The position numbers and the translations under genes were made by a program. Shown here piece by piece: positions 19,320 through 22,918 of a DNA stretch of 22,918 bases; the first letter of the stretch is position 1; each line of letters begins with the position of its first letter. The notes beneath the pieces were generated by a model. That model was not told where the DNA came from and did no database searches. It saw only the letters and a program-made list of their open reading frames with translations. Source of the DNA: Acanthaster planci (taxonomy: Eukaryota > Echinodermata > Asteroidea > Valvatida > Acanthasteridae); NCBI RefSeq assembly GCF_001949145.1, contig NW_019091379.1, positions 1,019,585 through 1,042,502 of the forward strand. Reading direction: 5' to 3'.

Positions 19320-19339
19320 ATACATGTACGTACATGTAT
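19320..19339. repeat. 20-bp perfect palindrome
   Basis: ATACATGTACGTACATGTAT is its own reverse complement. It is also an alternating run of TACATGTA units about a central ACGT. It lies 24 bases after a perfect CRE, so it may be a regulatory or cruciform-prone site. An A/T-rich palindrome of this length is uncommon but not impossible by chance. Confidence 0.55.
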
Positions 19340-19956
19340 CAATATTGACGAATTTCGTCACGCTTTCCTCATCTGTGAGGTTGTATTCGTTTGTTTGCCT
19401 TTTAGGTGCTAGAGGTCTCTTATGAGCAGCGCATGGGTTGGTTGTTTCAATAGGCCTAACAGTTAGGTTTATTAAGCCCATGTCCCAATCTGTTTTGATT
19501 CCCTTTCCGTGCTGTTCGCCTCTTGACCCTCCGACAATTTTGAGACGTCTTAAGGAGCTACGTCATCCATGTGTTGAATTCCGCCAAAGTCAAACCAAAC
19601 GTCACTAGTCACCAAACAGAACGTTGATTCCTCTTCAATGACGAATTTGTCGTTGGATGTGCCCTAACACACGACAAAGGCCATGCACCCTCAGGCTAAA
19701 TACTTATAATTATGTCTGTATTCCCGTCGAGACTATTGTTATCGTCACCCTCGTGCATTATCGTGCGGCAGGCTGTCGATCCTATTAGAAAGAAAGAATT
19801 CCTCTATGACGTACATCTCGTTCAGATATAGACCGAGGTCTCGGATCGCACATTTTGCAAATTTCCGGTGACGGGGATGGATTTTTGTGGTTATTTTTGC
19901 CAGTAGAGAAGCGACGCTCCGTCCCCTACTCTGACAGCAACGTCTTGATTTTACAG

Positions 19957-20049
19957 AGAGGGCTGGTTGTGGTTAGCTTCCTAGCCCTATGCGGCACAAT
20001 TATAGCGTACGCTGTCGATCTTTGTCACATCAGTATGACAACAGGATAA
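19957..20049 (+). CDS. Possible last exon encoding a membrane-anchor segment
   Basis: A branch-point-like CTCTGAC (19929-19935) lies 20-odd bases before an acceptor CTTGATTTTACAG that ends at 19956. The following 30 codons contain a clean hydrophobic stretch (GLVVVSFLALCGTIIAYAV) flanked by Arg before it and Asp after it, then a short tail and TAA at 20047-20049. That would suit a C-terminal membrane anchor. The frame is also open upstream to 19855, so the acceptor is not needed to explain it. No AATAAA follows within 300 bases and no partner exon was found. Confidence 0.13.
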   Translation, partial: RGLVVVSFLALCGTIIAYAVDLCHISMTTG

Positions 20050-20189
20050 ACTTAGCAAACAGCGCGTGGCCCCCGCCTCCCATCATACACTGCTCTCGCT
20101 TTATTGACCACACGACACGACAGCGTTTTGTCTCGTAAATGGTGCTGTCTGTTCGCTGCTTTTCGTTCTAGGTTAGCATCAATGGGGAG

Positions 20190-20206
20190 GGGTGTACTCT
20201 ACACCC
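20190..20206. repeat. Perfect 7-bp hairpin with a 3-base loop
   Basis: GGGTGTA, CTC, TACACCC. It is followed immediately by GACCGCAGCTT (20207-20217), an 11-mer that recurs exactly at 20318-20328, 111 bases on. Confidence 0.5.
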
Positions 20207-20414
20207 GACCGCAGCTTTTTTTTAAAATGTTTCAGTGGACATGAATAGTTGCTGATGTTGCTTGCATCGGGACTTTAGGCGGGATCCACGGCAACTTAAA
20301 CTGTGTACGAATTACTTGACCGCAGCTTGAAGTTACACAAAACTCTACGGGTGTAACCATTATCATGGACTCGGGGTAATTTTTTCAAGCCGTAGCCAAG
20401 TCACGGCCTTAAGC

Positions 20415-20437
20415 TCTGACTGGGGCCCCTGATCAGA
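20415..20437. repeat. Near-palindrome centred on GGGGCCCC
   Basis: TCTGA and TCAGA flank CT-GGGGCCCC-TGA, so the 8-bp GGGGCCCC palindrome sits inside an outer 5-bp inverted pair. Confidence 0.4.
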
Positions 20438-21955
20438 CACAGGAGGACCCGTTGACGTGGGATGGGGTGCATGGCTGTTTAGGTATAGACGTTCAGTATA
20501 CTCGGAAGATCACAGGGCCTCGCCCGGTCACTTTCTCATAGCTTTATCTGTATGGTTTATTGAACGGTTTACAGGTGTAGCGTTTTTTGTTTTTGCATTG
20601 CGAACAACTTTTAGAAACCGAGACAAGATCCAGTTTCAGGGAATAGGCTCTAAATCCTTTGGCTTAACAGCTTTCCAATGTTACTGCATGGGCTAAAAGT
20701 TTTGTCGACTACAGAATCGAGGCCGCGCAAGTATATGCAATGCGCACTTCGTGTTAATGATTTACATGCGACCCAGATCGAAAAAGGTTTTAGAAAAACA
20801 GTCATAAAAAGGTCGCACTGCCGAGAGAGAAAGTCTGTATTGACCGATTCGAGCACAAGAGCACTCCAAAGCCCAAGAACTATGTCAGCTTTTGCTGGGA
20901 AATCATTTTTGTATGCAGAAGCCCCGCGAAGTTATTTTGCCGTTACATATTACAGGTATAGTATAGGCCCTAATTCGGCGACCAGACTAAAGGGGTTGCC
21001 CTCCACGTTTTTTCAATGGCTTCTTCTCATGTTAAAAGAATGATTACCGAGTACCAACTATAAGGGTCCATAAGAAGCCACAACTGCTGGCGTGTCGTGT
21101 GTTGTAATCTCGTGGCCACATTATCCTCTACGGCACATAAGCAAAAGAAACCCAACAATGTTTGTATAGACCTTATTCACCGGAAAGCCATTTTTGATCA
21201 TGTTCCCAGAATCTCATTCATTGTAATCTGTTAAATGTCATGGGACCAGACTTTATTGGGTTCCATGCCTACAAAACATTCTTTTTTTAAATGTGGCTTG
21301 AAACATTTAGATCTAAAATTCAATTATTCATCACCACAAATGACGTTAATTTGTAATTAAGTTTCATTCCATTGCTTTCATTATTATCTTCAGTTCCCAA
21401 AATAAAAGGTGAACATCTCTTTCGATTCAATGTGGCTGACTTTCAAATAAGGCCAATTCCTGAAATATTTGTACTATGTACATTCAATATTATAAACTGA
21501 AGTTATAACCGTTAATGTAGACTGATCGTCACATTGAGGCAAACAGTCCAGGTCCCTGTCGTTCTACCCGACAGTAGGCGCGAGCATTCATTCTGCTGAA
21601 CCAAGCGTCAGGGGGGAACATCGTCTGGAACACCTGCATGCGTGAACAGGCTACAACAAGCTGACTGGCCCTCTGTGACTCGAAGAAGCCACATCTTCCG
21701 TCATTTCTGTTGCCTCGAAACTGTTTTTTTTTTATACGTAACGACACATATGTTGAATTTAAGCCTAGTATTTTTTTACTACTGCGGTCGGGCTTAAGTA
21801 CAGTTTTATTCTCACGTTCAAACTGTGAAGGGAAAAATTGAGCACAAAATCATGATGCGCATGCCTCACGCATGGGCGTCTTTATCTTCTCAAGCTCGAA
21901 TAGAGGTCAGGATCTCATATATTCGAATCGCTTGAATAAAGAGATTGGAATTGTG

Positions 21956-22146
21956 ATGGAGGAGCGCGGAATATGCCTCAGTACAGTCTTTCTCATTTTT
22001 TTGTGCGTTCCAGCAACTGTGGCATGCGAACGGGAGCAGAGGGCAACTTGTCCCCCGAGGACAAGTTTAAATATTTTTCTAAGAGTTGAAAATGCCAATT
22101 CTTCAGACACCGTACTAGCATCGGCCGGTGGGGTGTTCTCTTACAG
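21956..22146 (+). CDS. Candidate first coding exon of a small secreted protein (partial)
   Basis: This is the best coding candidate in the window. The chosen ATG has G at -3 and G at +4. The same frame opens 28 codons upstream at 21872, but only this ATG puts a signal peptide at the N-terminus: a charged start (MEERGI), a hydrophobic core around residues 7-20 (CLSTVFLIFLCVPA) and a small-residue cleavage site after Ala23 (TVA|C). The predicted mature part starts with Cys24, has a second Cys at 32 followed by Pro-Pro, a run resembling a beta strand (SLNIFLRVE), and an N-glycosylation sequon at Asn48 (NSS). The frame meets a strong donor, CTTACAG|GTAAAAGC, after 63 codons plus two bases (phase 2), and would stop at once if read through. 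This looks like a 5' exon of a secreted factor. The Cys-Pro and sequon layout is loosely compatible with a cytokine-like N-terminus such as the IL-17 group, but no diagnostic residue is present and I do not assign a family. Confidence 0.4.
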
Positions 22147-22492
22147 GTAAAAGCAAATTCGGAAATTGTTTCAGAACAAAAGGAAAATCCACAATCCCCC
22201 CACCCCGACTCAAAACCTGGATAAACCACTTCAAGGGAGACTTATGCTGTAAGAAAGAGTGGTCTTTGTGAAGACAAGCTGGCTTTGTCCAGTCAATTTA
22301 TTAAAAGGTAACACTTTTAATGTAATTTAAAATGACAGTCCTGACAGCTCTGCGGGCTTGGGTGCAGGGCCTGCTTCTAAACATAGCCATACCCTCTTGA
22401 ACACTGAAGTGCTGGCGGTGAATCGAGCCGCCTTCTCGCCATGGCGCTCTCCCCGCGCTGTGCCAATTCCGTGTCGCCTTTCGCACTCCCAG

Positions 22493-22559
22493 TGAAATTA
22501 ATACCTTCAGTTCAAAGAACGTCGTCATTTACAAGGGGACACTTGCTCGTTGCCGATGA
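22493..22559 (+). CDS. Possible last coding exon joined to 21956-22146 (speculative)
   Basis: A pyrimidine-rich acceptor (CCTTTCGCACTCCCAG) ends at 22492. Joined in phase 2 to the donor at 22147, the frame continues for 22 codons, counting the split one, to TGA at 22557-22559. It adds NVVIYKGTLARCR-like residues with one more Cys. A second AG at 22509-22510 would enter the same frame. The intron would be about 346 bp and the product about 85 residues with three Cys in the mature part, an odd number for a secreted disulfide-bonded protein. Another reasonable acceptor before 22584 leads to a different short tail. The true next exon may lie outside the window. Confidence 0.14.
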
Positions 22560-22918
22560 ATGTCTTCCTTCCCCGCCTCATTCAGGCTTCTCGACTGTGT
22601 TCGACAGGGGCAACAATAACCCAGGGTAGAAAAAAACAACAACCCAGGGTCGGTCTTTGGAAGCGTTTGATATTTCATCTCTCCAGCGGACATAGCCAAG
22701 GAACTTGGTGGGAAAAAAAGAAAAGGCTCTGGGAATTATATACATTTTGCGAGCAGAAATGTATATTTTAATAAATCTTTCAGTAAAATGCTGGGGCGCT
22801 AGCTGTGAAAGGAACGAAGCATGGGCCGAGATCTTGGCCTGTGACTATTGAAGAGGACAGATTTCACGACGCAGTGGAACATTTCGAATTGTTTCTGTCC
22901 TGTAGCAAAATGTTCCAA
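22560..22918. other. Non-coding 3' end of window
   Basis: Contains an acceptor-like TTCCCCGCCTCATTCAG (ending 22584) and the AATAAA at 22770. CAACCCAGGG-like words repeat at 22617 and 22641 (ACCCAGGG twice). The window ends without a recognisable exon. Confidence 0.4.
22770..22775 (+). promoter_or_regulatory. AATAAA polyadenylation-signal-like hexamer
   Basis: A canonical AATAAA lies in an A/T-rich stretch (TATTTTAATAAATCTTT), 210 bases past the hypothetical stop at 22559. There is no clear GT-rich downstream element, although CTGGGGCGCTAGCTGTG follows about 15 bases later. The hexamer is common by chance in A+T-rich DNA. It matters only because it sits downstream of the best gene candidate. 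Confidence 0.2.

Larger units (their letters stand above)
18481..19856. other. Non-coding stretch with the TATA/CRE/palindrome cluster
   Basis: Overlapping frames on both strands at 18472-18811 are mutually exclusive and unrecognised. A TATAAAA occurs at 18514. C9 lies at 18761 and a CT/C-rich stretch at 18945-18962. Past 19340 only a TAGGCCT word (19452) stands out. Confidence 0.45.
20050..21955. other. Non-coding stretch before the secreted-protein exon
   Basis: Frames at 20457-20696 and 20678-21043 (+) are 79 and 121 codons long. The first has a hydrophobic central part, the second is basic, and neither has a motif, acceptor or donor that sets it apart. 21050-21870 is A+T-rich with TTAATT-TGT-AATTAA near 21347. 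No convincing TATA box lies upstream of 21956, only TATATTCG near 21917. Confidence 0.45.

Noticed and set aside
1672-20970. Recurrent TAGGCCT-type words (about 1672, 1937, 11206, 19452, 20965)
   Set aside because: These are short palindromic 7-8-mers without shared flanks. They are useful only as a weak hint about the source genome.
20457-21043. Two overlapping plus-strand frames of 79 and 121 codons
   Set aside because: They are in different frames, lack splice signals linking them, and show no domain or codon pattern that sets them apart.
1-22918. Bacterial or phage genes, operons, CRISPR arrays, or a defence-type gene cluster
   Set aside because: No open frame approaches gene length, there are no ordered ribosome-binding sites, and no repeat-spacer pattern exists. 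The texture is eukaryotic non-coding DNA.

Overview
The window looks like metazoan nuclear DNA that is almost entirely non-coding (intergenic or intronic). It is somewhat A+T-rich, CpG is not strongly depleted, and there are many C/G homopolymers and short palindromes. Every reading frame is closed by frequent stops. The longest open frame is 137 codons, about what chance gives in 23 kb, and no frame shows a domain I recognise. There is no operon layout, no rRNA, no tRNA, no CRISPR array and no intact transposon gene. Retained CpG, frequent G/C runs and repeated TAGGCCT-type words suggest a marine invertebrate rather than a vertebrate. That is a guess from texture, not an identification.

Coding candidates are short and look like single exons. 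The best is 21956-22146 (+): a well-placed ATG, a textbook signal peptide, a mature N-terminus with two Cys and an N-glycosylation sequon, and a CAG|GTAAAA donor. A downstream acceptor (22492/22493), short tail and AATAAA (22770) could complete a mini-gene, but that is speculative. Weaker candidates are a prepropeptide-like frame with a furin-type site (10548-10832, +), a short minus-strand frame ending at a perfect AG|GTAAGT donor (3564-3658), a minus-strand frame in a CpG-rich patch (9255-9375), a frame followed by AATAAA (2818-3171, +), a Cys-rich minus-strand frame (15355-15728) and a possible membrane-anchor last exon (19957-20049, +). None is assigned a function.

Layout: 1-3560 is plain sequence with one weak frame. 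3560-3700 holds the minus-strand exon candidate. 3700-6030 is featureless. 6060-6360 is strongly A+C-rich on the plus strand, and 6567-6779 holds an imperfect 60-65 bp duplication. 8110-8175 is a long-stem inverted repeat. 9160-9480 is the CpG-rich patch. 10548-10832 is the prepropeptide-like frame. 13608-14760 is dense in palindromes, hairpins, C runs and T runs and ends in a perfect donor-like site. 16177-16690 has a hairpin, a C11 run and a pyrimidine tract. 17893-18480 contains two repeat-derived structures: a degenerate element built on TCGATAATCC and CGAAGGTTC words, and a compact 92-bp hairpin. 19225-19340 clusters a TATA-like box, a perfect CRE and a 20-bp palindrome. 20190-20440 has small palindromes, and 21956 onward carries the best gene candidate.

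I found no evidence for a new multi-gene system. The most worthwhile leads are the secreted-protein first exon, the 92-bp hairpin element and the 8110-8175 inverted repeat. Counts given were made by hand; no alignment or folding program was run.
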